64,000 nucleotides of DNA from Latrodectus hesperus (taxonomy: Eukaryota > Arthropoda > Arachnida > Araneae > Theridiidae). The stretch spans positions 38,339,113-38,403,112 of the forward strand of contig CM075853.1 of assembly GCA_037975125.1 (NCBI GenBank), written 5' to 3'. The position numbers and the translations under genes are program-made. Positions 41,887 through 52,569 of this stretch are shown here, piece by piece. How positions within the stretch are numbered: position 1 is the first letter of the stretch; each line of letters opens with the position of its first letter. The notes beneath the pieces are model-generated. The model searched no databases and was not told where the DNA came from. It worked only from the letters and a program-made list of their open reading frames with translations.

Positions 41887-43276
41887 CTGGCCATTAAAAT
41901 TGCTACACCAGGGAAGCGGCACACCACACACGTGAAATTTGCATGACAGGTTGAACTTGCTGTGATATGCAAATGATTAGATTTTAGGCGCATTCATACA
42001 AAGCAGGCGACAGTAGCGACATCTACAATGTGTATAAAACTAGAGATTTGACGGAAGTTTTCTCATACTCAATTTCCGTTTCAACGCAGTTTTCGGCAAA
42101 GAAAGTTGTTGTAATGCCTCATGTAAGAAGAAGAAATGCGCCTATCAGCACGTGTCTGACTTTGATCGAGGAAGAATTATAGTCTACCGGGATTGCGGTT
42201 TATCGTACCGCAATATTGCTGCTCGCGTCGGTCGAGACCCCATGACTGTTAGCAGAATATGGAATCGATGGGTTCAGGACAATCATACGGAACGTCATGC
42301 AGGATCTCAGTGACCCGCCATCAGTAACAGCAGAGAAGACAGACATCTTATCCGCATGGTCACAAGGGATCCTACAGCCACGTCACGAACCCTGAGTCGA
42401 GAAATGGAGTCATTTGCAAGGCAACAAGTTTATGCTCAAACAGTTCGATGACATTTGCAGCAGCATGGATTGTCTGCACGGCGACCATGGCTTCGGCTAC
42501 CATTGACGCTGCGTCACAGACAGGAGTGCCTTCAATGGTGTGATCAGTGACGAACCTGGACACGGGAATGGCATCACGTCATCTTTACAGATTAATCTCG
42601 GTTCTGAATACAGGACCATGATGGCCGCATCCGTGTTTGGAGGCATCGGGGAGAACAGCTTGCATTGGACATCGCCATACTGGCCCATCTTCTGGAGTGA
42701 TGGTATGGGGTGCCATTGGATACACATTTCGATTACCTCTTGTTCGCATTACCGGCACTTTGAGCAGCAACCGTTACATTTCCGATGTGTTAAGGCCCGT
42801 GACTCTGCCCTATCTTCGAGGCCTCCCTAATGCTTCGTGTCAACAGGATAATGCACGGTCGCGTGTTGCCCGTACTGTTCTGAACTTCCTTGATATAGAA
42901 CAGGTTCGCCTGTTACCCTGGCCAGCCCGTTCTCCTGATCTGTCACCAATTGAGAACGTGTGGTCAATGGTTGCCGAGCGATTGGCACGCCATCACTCAC
43001 CATCCACTACTGTCGATGAACTGTGGCATAGTGTTGAAGCTGCATGGACTGAGATCCCCGTACATGCCATACAATCTCTGTTTGACTCCATGCCTAGGCG
43101 GATAAATGCTGTTATTGCAGCCAGAGGTGGCTGCTCTGGGTACTGATTTCTCAAGATCTATACATCTTAATTTCCTGTAAATCTAATCACTTGTTCTTTC
43201 CACTATAATGTATGTGTCCAATAAATATCGTTCTGTTATTTGCATTCCTTCTTGGTGTAGCAATTTTAATGGCCAG
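41887..43276 (+). mobile_element. Tc1-like DNA transposon with perfect terminal inverted repeats
   Basis: A 1390-bp element flanked by TA duplications (41885-41886 and 43277-43278). The ends are perfect inverted repeats of at least 24 bp: CTGGCCATTAAAATTGCTAC at the left (41887 onward) and its reverse complement ending at 43276. TA targets, such repeats and a DD34E transposase define the Tc1 branch of Tc1/mariner. The transposase inside is broken (separate entry), so this copy depends on enzyme from elsewhere. A related Tc1 family is, as I recall, abundant in spider genomes. Confidence 0.95.
42114..43146 (+). pseudogene. Tc1-like transposase pseudogene (DD34E)
   Basis: The enzyme would cut and paste the surrounding element. 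Starting at ATG 42114, the N-terminal helix-turn-helix region is recognisable (SDFDRGRI, then GLSYRNIAARVGRDP) after a one-base frameshift near 42138. Stops in that frame lie at 42311-42313, 42449-42451, 42548-42550 and 42593-42595. Another frameshift near 42660 leads into a clean 510-nt open stretch ending at the stop after 43146. Catalytic D1 is in IFTD (42590-42592), D2 in QQDNAR (42847-42849) and E in SPIENVW (42952-42954), with exactly 34 residues between D2 and E. The E after D1 in the usual DES motif is now a TAA. At least one TGA (42449-42451) replaces what is normally CGA, as CpG decay would give. The gene is dead, though the C-terminal half is well preserved. Confidence 0.93.
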
Positions 43277-43278
43277 TA

Positions 43279-43974
43279 GTGTATTATCTTATATTTTGTT
43301 CCAATCTTTACTATTTTTAAAGTATGACACTCTTAAATTTAAAAGGATGTTTTTTTCTAGTCAAATATAATTAAATCTAGACAAATCACACAAAATTTTC
43401 AAATATACTGGAAAATATAGATACTGCAACAAATGATTCGCTTTTTACAATAGAATTCTAAGTGAGGGAATTATCGTTTGAAAAAGAAAGCATGTAACAA
43501 AACTTTAAGAGACTGCATTCAGCAGTGGAATACTTTTTCACGAAATGATAGCCTATTCAAACTTAATTGATTCAAACTTCCTATTATATATCATCAAACA
43601 AATTTTCGTTTATTTTTATGCACAGTATTTCACATTGTTATTTTATATTAGCATACATAAATAATAGATATTTCTTTAAATATCAATGTTTAATATTCTT
43701 ACTGCTCTATCGTATTTTTCGTCAAATATAAAACTTGGAAACGATACACTTCAAGGACCCTTGTAGAGACATTAATTATTTTAATTGATATGTGATAATA
43801 TACATTTATGTATTTCAGATGTTTTCAATTTATTAATGAAAGAAATCAAGACATTTATAAGAGAGAAGAATAAAATCTCACAAAACACCATAGATATTGA
43901 TACTGGAAATTATTTCGTCATATTTAAGTTAAAAATTTTAATTCTAATATGGGCTTATCTAAAATGGGGTTTTA
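43279..43974. other. AT-rich spacer between the Tc1 element and the SINE
   Basis: Nothing recognised. Confidence 0.6.
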
Positions 43975-44280
43975 TATACCGACAGATGGAAGACAAGTTA
44001 GCGTTCTTGACTTCTGAGCTGTGGATCCCGAGTTCGAATCCCGATTCGGGCATGGATGTTACTTTCTCTCAGTGTTTCTCTGTCCTTTCTTCTGAGATGA
44101 TGCGTGAATGTGGACCACCCTATCAACGGGTCTGTGGTGGTATGACGAGGGTAATGCTACTCGCCTTCGTGACTTGGTTCACAGGTACCCGCTGGGTAAC
44201 GACAAATGAGTAGCAGTTTCCGGTCTTAATCTGGCGAAGGGTTGGTTACCCAAAAGCCCGCCGATGTGAGAAAAAAATAA
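43975..44280 (+). mobile_element. tRNA-derived SINE with pol III B box
   Basis: A GC-rich insert of about 300 bp containing gagttcgaatcccg (44030-44043), an excellent match to the RNA polymerase III B box (GGTTCGANNCC), inside a T-loop-like arrangement. A region resembling the tRNA 5' half (gttagcgttcttgacttctg) precedes it. A non-tRNA body follows, ending in an A-rich tail (gagaaaaaaataa). The 142-codon open frame overlapping it is incidental. Confidence 0.7.
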
Positions 44281-46570
44281 TTATTTCAATACTTATTCCG
44301 CAGGTTTAACATCCAGAAGAAAATATGTAGTGCAACTCATAATTATTGTTCACTAAGCGAACATTTTTCGCAGATAAAAAAATATTAAAGTCAGTTCTAT
44401 AAAACTTACAGAAATAAATTTAAGAATTCATCCCTTATTACAATTGAAAATATTTTGTAATAAAATTTTTGAATTAAAAATTTCCTAAGTTTTTCGATTA
44501 CAAAATTGTTTTGTTACAAATTAGATAAAAATTATTGTATGAGAAATAAATTACTAAATGATTCGAAAAATGAATAAACTTCTGAGATTAATTTTAATTA
44601 TTATGTTATAAATATATACCATTATAATACCATTATGTTCTAAATATATGATTTTTAAGTACATGTGTAAAATCATAGAGACGAAAAATAGCACAAAATA
44701 ACATCAGTTTCCGCGCACGATGGAAAAGTTTATATCAAATACATTAGCTACTTTGATAAGCCATTTCCATTTCTTTAAAAACTGTTCAGTTCAAACAAAG
44801 CAGTATCCTTTCGAAACAGGATTCTTGTATTGTTATTTTGATTGCACACAGATTTATTATTGATGTACCGAATTAACAACCATGAAATGAGTTATAATAT
44901 TATTCGTTTTAGGTTTCTTAAAAAAATTTTTGTTATGAAAATAGTGTTATTAAAATATCTGTAGAGTCATTTTTTTTACAAATAAACTGCACCACAATAT
45001 TTTAAATCAAAAATTCAAAAAATCTTTTTTATTTTCATTTTTAAATTGCATTAAATATGCACTAAGAAGCAATATGAAATGATATGATGTCAATTTGGCG
45101 ATATTTGCTCAAAACTTTCCTGCTAGACTCGATTTTGTACACAAATACCGATTTTTCCTATTGTTGATAAAGATATACAAAATATGAAGAATAATTATAC
45201 TACAAAAACATTCCGTATATATAATTAATAAAATAACTTTCTTAAATAATTTTGTTAGTAAAAATATTACTTAAAAAGAAAAGGAAATAAACAAATGAAT
45301 GAAGTTGCTGTGTGATTTATTAATTAGCAGCTTATTCATTTCTCAAACATTGTAATGTAATAAAAAGAGATATATTATATTTATTAATCTCCTCCAGATA
45401 CTCAAATCACTTATGAGTTCTAAAAATTTGTGGAAATAGTATAATTAAATACGGTTTGAGGAAAAGTTTTTTTCCATTAAGAGAAAATTCTTGGTAGAGA
45501 CCAGAAATTAATTAACATTTCCTTCGATAGAGGGCGCTGTGAACAAATAGCTTTATTTCTGTATTGTTCTGTGTTGGCGAACATTTAAAACCCGTTGTGT
45601 TATAGACATTGGGTATTGTTACAGCATTATCCAGTTCTGAATGCAGAGTAAGCACTGGCGTTCCATTTAAATTTTGAAAATGCCCAAATTTATTTAACTA
45701 ATTTCTAAAGAAAGTAAAAAACTCTTATATTAATAAATTTTAGAGCATTAAATTTAAAACTCGCGGGTAGTTTTCAATGTGGAATGTGTCATTATATAAG
45801 ACGAACAATATGTAAGCGAAATACTTAGTCAAGGTTCATACAATTCTTAGAAACTCTTAGAATTCAAAAAAATAATTTAAAAACCCTTGAATTTTACTTG
45901 ACTCATTAAAAATCACGAATTACTCCTAAAATTTTTACTAATCAGGATAAATTTACTTTTTGCTAGAAAATATCATAAATTGTTTGAAATTTTTTTTCAA
46001 TATTTTAAATTTCAATAAAATTGTCCAAAACCAAAATTAAGCATTAACTCTTACTGTTACCATTAGATGGCAACACGATCGATATTAGATTGTTATTGTA
46101 TTTATAACTGTTGATTATCTCTACTGCTCTCTAATAAGAAAAGATCCAGTTCAGCTACAATGGCTTCCAGATGATCCAGTTCAATCAAGACCTGATGTAA
46201 TATTTAGATCTATGTGCTAAGGGAAGTGAAGTAATCACCAATAAGATAGTCATTTGGCGCAATAAGATGTGTGAATTTAATTGATTCTCTTTCTATTTGT
46301 TTCTGTGTTTTTTTAAACATTAATAAAATTCCTTGAATATTAATATTTAAATATAAAATATACCTTCCATGCCTTCTTTGGGGGAATCGCGTATAATTTC
46401 AATGAATCGGGATGAATTTGATGGCTTTATAACAAAATGGCTGGTTTTTTAGAAAGTGAACAGCATTTAAATATTGTATATGTCGGAAGCTGCAGTCTGC
46501 ATATTCTACAGAATGCTTATAGCCATGCATGTTCCTTATTTCCAGATGTTGAGATAACAGCAAGAGCTGT
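44281..46570. other. AT-rich DNA without recognisable genes
   Basis: Holds cgatagagggcgctgtg (45524-45540) and tagatggcaacacg (46064-46077), two members of the recurrent AGATGGC/AGAGGGC motif set. Confidence 0.55.
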
Positions 46571-46870
46571 TTACATACTATTTAAGGGACTCACGCGCTT
46601 GTAAGGAAGTCTTTGGCAACCTTGAGCCAGGTGAAGCGATTTTTTTTTTATTTTTTTTATTGTTTTGCAAACATCAGTGGTCACAAAATGTAAGCGTTTT
46701 GAGCGCATTGCTTGAACTGTTACTGTATCTTCAAACATGTGAAGATTGGGTTTCAGCACAGGTGTGACCTCTTTACCTGACCGTGGTTCAAAATGACGAG
46801 GTACTTGGTGATGAGCGAGTATTCCAAACCCGTTAACCTAAAGGCATAGTTCGGGGCTCATCTGCACCGC
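46571..46870. repeat. SINE-like or other interspersed repeat fragment
   Basis: A GC-enriched block containing cctgaccgtggttcaaaatg (46777-46796), which has a B-box-like GGTTCAAAATG, followed by acgaggtacttggtgatgag. The upstream half has a long T run (about 46638-46660). I recall a similar head in spider short repeats, but the assignment is uncertain. Confidence 0.4.
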
Positions 46871-47229
46871 TATGTATGAGTGTATTTACAAACGTGTGTC
46901 ATTTGTTTAAAATAAAAAATTTCTTAATCCTACTACCAAAACTTTTTTTACTGTGCAGAGGTGTACAAAAGATGCTCTTTTTTCACCCAAATGCAGTTTT
47001 TTTGTATTTATTGCTCGAGAAATGAAACCTTCGGCGACAGTTTATCGGATTGATAAATCAATGCTGCTATTTATTGCTGGAGATTTTCCTGCATCGTTAT
47101 AAAAAAACTAATATAAAAATTCTTAACCCTTTGAATGCACATTTATTCGAATAAATTTTTGCATTTGGAGCACATTTAATTTTTTGGGGTAGAGTAATTT
47201 GTAAGAACAGCATATTTTATGCAATTATT

Positions 47230-47592
47230 AATATTTATTGACTCCCACCTTTTGTTTCTTTTTTTTTTCCAAAACCTTTTCCTATCACTTGTCTGGCATA
47301 TCTATTTGTCTCTTCCACTATGCTGTTCCAAAAATCTATCACCACTATGCATTTAGGACTTCATTCAAAACATTCAAAGGTTTAGGATTAGCGCCTAGCC
47401 TTCGTAGAGACAAAGCATTTATTCCAGGCACTTCACGAAACCGTTTTACATTAGGTGCATTGTCTTTTTCTTCCCAAATCGATTGATCTAATTCCTCAGG
47501 AGAAGATTCACTATCACTGCTTGATAAGTATCTTGTACGTCTTTTGCATCTTGGTTTTATCTCACTATCATTGTTACTTTGAAATAAACAAG
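47230..47592 (-). pseudogene. piggyBac transposase N-terminal fragment
   Basis: Two minus-strand frames joined by a frameshift near 47370. The first encodes an acidic N-terminal region with SSSDSESSPEELDQSIWEEK and NVKRFREVPGIN. The second encodes VVIDFWNSIVEETNRYARQ, whose IVEETNRYARQ is a hallmark of the domain just before the catalytic core of piggyBac transposases. A stop follows after GGSQ. The DDD catalytic domain and the C-terminal Cys-rich domain are absent, so the fragment cannot transpose anything. Confidence 0.85.
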
Positions 47593-47624
47593 AATGAACA
47601 TGTTAAATATTGTCTCATTTTCAA

Positions 47625-47686
47625 CGACGTATCAGAACGTCATGTGCGACTTTGGTCAAATGAATGCATAACGTTCTGATACGTCG
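47625..47686. repeat. Perfect 16-bp subterminal inverted repeat in the piggyBac remnant
   Basis: cgacgtatcagaacgt and its exact complement acgttctgatacgtcg, 30 bases apart, lying 14 bp inside the proposed element end. Confidence 0.9.
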
Positions 47687-47704
47687 AATGCGGTAAAGGT
47701 TTAA

Positions 47705-48525
47705 AAGAATATTTGCCTTCTCTGTCTTCCTTTAAACTTATTAGTAATGATGTCAAAAAGAAACAGACAACCAAAAAGATGCTATTCAACTAAATGTTGG
47801 ACATCTCATAAAAAAAATCCTCAGAATTTTATACAGGCAAAACTTTTAACAGATAAACAGAAAATGCAATTATTTTAAATGGCAAATCATTTTTAGTATC
47901 AATGACAAAAGAGTTAACAGGAAAACGTCTTTTACAATATTCTGTAATACAAAAACATTTTATGTTTCGATCCTCAAACTCTGATATGTAATGAATCCAT
48001 TATAAATAAAATACAGAAATTTCTTTTGTACTTGTCTAATGAGTCTAAAATAAATGTGTCAGAATGTGATTCCGTTTAAAAAGAATTTCACAATTTTAAA
48101 GGAAATAACTGAAACATTATAAAGCAAGTGCAATATTTATTAAGAATACAATCTTCTTAAAAATTAGCCTAATAAACGCAGTGGCAGTAAGAATTTGATT
48201 TCTGTTGAAGATTATATGGATAGTTCTCAGAGATTTGCGCCATTTCTGCCCTATTGATGGCATGTCGTCACGAAGCATGGTAACAGCGGTGATTTCTGAA
48301 TGACGAGTCTCTTCAAATGGAGTGGCGACTCCTTCATTGCATTAACATATTGTGAATGTGCATGAGGACACATTCAACGCTTTTTGTTTCACTCTGCTTT
48401 GGATGATTTCTGTATACACACAACATAATGAGTACCTGACAGTTTATTGTTATCAGGCACTTGAATACCCACCGTGTTTTGCCTTTTTTAAAGTCAATGA
48501 TTTATTTATCATATTAATGGTATAG
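47705..48525. other. Spacer with a GC-enriched unassigned block
   Basis: About 48180-48400 is more complex than its flanks (cattgatggcatgtcgtc type) and may be an old repeat, but I cannot name it. Confidence 0.45.
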
Positions 48526-48527
48526 TA

Positions 48528-49826
48528 CAGAGGGTATTAACACATTTTTAGAACGATTTCAGGACCGTTTAATTAATATTTAAAATATAAAGACTATTTT
48601 TTTAAATGTTCAATCTGATAGCTTTTTTTCTGGACTATAAGTCTGCATCGTGATTTCCATGATAGAAGAGCTTTTCGTAAAATTTCCAGGGGTATTGCTT
48701 TCCATTCCTCTTCTACTACTTTCCAGAGTCCATCTATCGTGGTGGGTTTGCGTTTAGAAAGAGCTCTTTTTAACAGACCCAATGCACAATAGTCCATAGG
48801 TGAAACATCAGGGGACTTCACAGGAATATGTTGAAAAGGTATGATATGCAATACCTGTATATAGTCTTCATTTTTTCAAGGAATGCAGTGGTAGTTTTCG
48901 AAGTATGACTTGTACCTTTGTCTTGATGAAGTTTTCCTCTTTGAAAGTCTTTGGGATAAAAATTTCTTCTGTAAATATTGGACGTAAAATCTTCTCTTGA
49001 TAGTATGATGAGTTGATTTTAAAATTTTTTTCCTATTCTTTTTGTTTTTAATTTCCCAATGTAGGAGAAACCTGCGACTATCATAAACCCCTTACTGAAA
49101 CTTTCTTTACATTGACGGAACCAGGTTTGCACATTTTTTCTCCTCGCGTTTTCTATAGTAAATACACCTTTTTTTGTTGCACTCATTTAGGTAAACCCAT
49201 GCTTCATCAAGGGTCACAATGTACTTCCATTTATCTCCTGCTAAATGGTTTTTATGCAGGATTCTACAAAATGTTTTGCGAAGAGCCACATGTCTCGGCA
49301 AAAGCTGGTGAAAATTATGTGTTTTTGCTTTTTTTAAGTTGTAAATTTTGATTCATTATTTTATTTATTGTTGCTACAGATGTATCTAAAAACTTTGCAA
49401 TTGATTTCTGTGTTGGTGGATTTTCTCTTGTCACCAGTGATTTCACTTTAGAAACATTTGAAACAGTACGTACTTTTTTCGGATATTCGTTTGGAGTCTT
49501 CTTTCCATGTAGAAATAATGAGTGGCGATTTTTACCTGTTCTATTAATAATGTTGCTTATTTTGCACTTAGAAATTTTAATACCATGCATTTCACAACGT
49601 TTTTGAATCTTGGAATATGAATATTTCTCTTCGGAAAGCGCAAAAACATATCCTTCAATCCACAGCTTGTTTACATGCGACATTTTGAAAGAAGAATAAA
49701 TTTAAAAGTAGCAGACGATATTTCTCATTTTAAATAATAAGCTGTTGAAAAACATTTTTGTTCTAAAACATTTACTTTTTAAAATTCTTAATCGAAATTG
49801 TTCTAAAAATATGTTAATACCCTCTG
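48528..49826 (-). mobile_element. Mariner-like transposon with both ends preserved
   Basis: A 1299-bp element between TA dinucleotides (48526-48527 and 49827-49828). The terminal inverted repeats are about 27 bp, cagagggtattaacac... at the left and the complement of ...tgttaataccctctg at the right, with one mismatch. It encodes a broken mariner-superfamily transposase on the minus strand (separate entry). Confidence 0.9.
48594..49683 (-). pseudogene. Mariner-like transposase pseudogene, rosa-like (about DD41D) spacing
   Basis: Reads from ATG 49683 (MSHVNKLWIEGYVFALSEEK) to 48594 (YQIEHLKK). The first 122 residues are open and include a helix-turn-helix-like DNA-binding region. A frameshift in an A7 run near 49329-49335 joins to RHVALRKTFCRI and the first catalytic Asp in VTLDEAW. 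Further frameshifts near 49137, 48960 and 48855 link CKESFSKGFMIVAGFSY, the HQDKGTSHTS motif carrying the second Asp, and SPDVSPMDYCALGLLKRAL with the third acidic residue (Asp, not Glu). Spacing from second to third Asp is about 41-42 residues across a frameshift, close to the DD41D (rosa) group; the exact count is uncertain. The protein is not functional as it stands. Confidence 0.88.
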
Positions 49827-49828
49827 TA

Positions 49829-50499
49829 TATATAATCCTGTTTACATTTTATTCCTATTTAACAAAGTCTACAATTTGCAATGAAACCAAAAATATATTT
49901 CGTTTTTCATATTTATGTAGAGTAATTAATTTTTGTTGATTAAAGGAGAAATATTTTATTTTTTGTCTTAATTATTTTGATTTCATTATAATTTATAATT
50001 CGCAGATTATATATATTTTTTACTCAAGATATGTGCTTTTATTTAAAATTAAAATTAATGGGGTAAACTATCCTTTTCATTTCTCCAAATTTATGAATTA
50101 CAAAAAGAAAACGCATTTCATTTATCACTTTATTGATAATATCATTCATTCTATAAAATCCTATTTGTTAAGAGGATAGGAATCTTTTGACACCAGTAAA
50201 ATAATTCTATTTTATTATTATATTACATTTAATGATTCCCACTAAATTAATGAGATTACTTGTCTCCATTTCACAGTATCAGACAAAAGCCAGTTACTAT
50301 ATTTTAACGAAATTTTACCATGCAGTTTTCTTTTTGAAAATACATAGTTAATTAACAATTTAATTATATTCATACAGATTTTATTGAGGGACAGTTATCG
50401 ATGTAATTTCATACATCACCGAAAATTGGGTTGATTTGTTTGTCATTCAACGCCATCTTTTGCACATGAGGACTAGTTAGACTGAAACCTAAAATTTAA
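49829..50499. other. AT-rich spacer
   Basis: Contains cgccatcttttgcacatg (about 50452), another AGATGGC-type motif on the minus strand. Confidence 0.55.
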
Positions 50500-50600
50500 T
50501 GTAGATTTCGCTCCACTACAGGCATTTGAGCTCGAAGTGGAAATCGAACTAACGAACTAATGAGCTGAACACTAGAGCGCAAATCACTTGGCCCAACACA
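50500..50600 (-). mobile_element. tRNA-like SINE fragment
   Basis: On the minus strand, gggccaagtgatt (50594-50582) resembles a pol III A box and agttcgatttcc (50550-50539) resembles a B box. Their spacing of about 35 bp fits a tRNA, with gcgctctagtgttcagc between them. It does not fold as an intact tRNA, so I call it a tRNA-derived SINE head or a tRNA pseudogene. Confidence 0.55.
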
Positions 50601-51688
50601 GGCAAATCACAAGCCTTTGTTGGGAAAAATGTGTTGTGATGCTAAATTATTATGGAAAACATTACTTTAGATTGCTAATTTTATAACATATAAGAAACAA
50701 TATGCTTAAAATAAAAGTCAAATAATAACAAAAGACAAAATATAGATAATGATTAACATATATTTTATTTTGTAAATTACATTTTTAACTTGAATCTGTT
50801 TTTCTAATAAAGCATGCCAAAATTAAAATTGAAAATTTTCTCCGAATATATTTTCGTTAGGTTTGTATATAAAACTTATATAAACTTCAGTTTATGCACC
50901 ATATACGCTCAACGTATGACGTTTATGCGCAAGTTACATGCATACAAACAATAAACCTAATTTTTTACCAACTGTAACGATGCAAGTAATTTCAGCGAAA
51001 AAGTGAATTTCTGTTATAAATAAAAAACTTAGGTTTGTATCTCAAGCCAAATAAATTATTAAAATTCAGTAGAATATCGGTTTTATGTCGAGTTTATTAT
51101 AGAAAAAAATTTAATAATGAAATAACACATTTAATTGTTTTAAAACTTGTTTTTAGCATTAGAATTTGATTTTTTTTAAATAAAAATTTCACTATTTTGT
51201 TCTTAATTTTTCAAAGCTTCTAAGCACTTAGATTCTTGTCTGTTCTTCGATCAGTTTAGTCAAATTTTAACGAATTTTTAGAATAGAGTTCATCTTTTTT
51301 TAAAATAATGTTCTAATTTGGAATACATTTACAAAGTAAAAGAAACAGCTTCAAGTTATGATCCAATGTAAAGAAAGAACATTTACGAAATCAGTGATAA
51401 ACAGTGAAAATGTTTTTCTATCAATAATCTTACAGCCGCCCAAGTGATTATTTAAGATGTGTTGTGGTAATCGCGAAATGGCAAAAATTCACTTGATACA
51501 TATAATTCACTAAATATATAACACCAATTTTATCGGTGTATATATACTTTTTATTTCTATTTTTTTATTCATATTGTATTTCAAGTTAAAAGAAATATAA
51601 ATTATTGACAATCATATTTATACGTAAATAGGCCACACGCGCTAATAGGTGAAGGCTTTCTCTCAGATAAATAGGTTCTTAGATTCAA
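50601..51688. other. AT-rich spacer
   Basis: No gene or element recognised. Confidence 0.6.
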
Positions 51689-51934
51689 GGCAAAGATGCC
51701 GTATAGTCCAGCATGCCAAATTCTGAAGTTTTTTGGCGACGAAGAAATGTTGCCAAAATGACGTATTGTGACATCTCGCGATGACGTAAATACTAAGGTA
51801 ACTAAAATAAAATTTTCTACATAATTCTTATGACCTAATAAAAACCAAATTGCTAGATAAACAAAAAAATTTGAAGAAAAAAAAAAGCCACCCAACTCAG
51901 AATTTGGTATGCTGGATTATACAGCATATGTGCT
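51689..51934. mobile_element. MITE copy 3 of the same family
   Basis: 246 bp with left end ggcaaagatgccgtatagtc and right end ggattatacagcatatgtgc, clearly related to copies 1 and 2. It shares the interior gatgacgtaaatacta and cataattcttatgac with copy 2. No coding capacity. Confidence 0.82.
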
Positions 51935-52394
51935 AATATCAAAATACTAACAAAAATACTCACAAGATAACTGCAATATCAAGTATTGCAAATTGATAAT
52001 TTTACGGCCTATGTACGTAAAAATATAGCAATCATGAAAGCTTCTAAATCAATAAAAGACACACAAAAAATATGCGCAATAAATTTATTTCAAAAGCTTT
52101 TTGTTTCTTCATCTCATCTTACAATTATTAAGACAAATGGAGTTGGAAGAGGAGATTCTTATACATTCGAAGTAACATGAAAGATAAGCACAATAAAGAG
52201 AGAATATACAGGCATTATATATGTATATTATGTACAGTAATGCCAGGCAATAGAATACGGACACGCCCGAATATTATTACTATTTTCTCTTTCAGATCAC
52301 TCTTGTGGAAAAAAGAGGGACCAACGGCACCCAACTCAGAGAATCGTGTTTGTTTGTAGTAGGAAGCTCAGCTTTGTTTCTTAAATTCCCCTTT

Positions 52395-52569
52395 CACTAC
52401 ACGATTTTGTATATAAAGCATAGTATATCACAAAGCAGTGAGGGGCATCGTCTGCCGCCGCCCCTCCGAAAGAGAGAGAAGAGGAAGGAGGAAAAGAAGA
52501 TGAACACGGTGCTGGTCAGTTGAAGGTGACAGTGCAAATGAATCAGTGCAGTGCGTAGAAACACAGTGA
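52395..52569 (+). promoter_or_regulatory. Putative orphan core promoter and 5' transcribed region
   Basis: TATATAAAG at 52410-52418 is followed 27 bases later by an initiator-like GCAGTG (A at 52437). Then comes a GC-rich stretch (gtctgccgccgcccctccga), a purine-rich run and an ATG (AAGATGAAC, 52500) with a short frame. GAAG|GTGACA around 52525 could be a splice donor. No downstream exon can be recognised on the plus strand in this window. Confidence 0.35.

Larger units (their letters stand above)
47127..47700 (-). mobile_element. piggyBac-like element, internally deleted
   Basis: A 574-bp stretch bounded by TTAA on both sides (47123-47126 and 47701-47704), the target signature of piggyBac elements. 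The ends are CCCTTTGAATGC at the left and ACCTTTACCGC when the right is read inward, similar but short and imperfect. Inside is the N-terminal part of a piggyBac transposase (separate entry), with the catalytic domain missing. A perfect 16-bp subterminal inverted repeat (47625-47640 and 47671-47686) lies close to the right end. The boundary call is inference; the transposase fragment is the firm part. Confidence 0.6.

Noticed and set aside
43785..44213. 142-codon plus-strand frame as a gene
   Set aside because: Half lies in AT-rich spacer and half in a tRNA-derived SINE; no protein family resembles it.
50500..50600. Functional tRNA gene on the minus strand
   Set aside because: A and B box-like sequences are present, but I could not form an acceptor stem or a proper anticodon arm.
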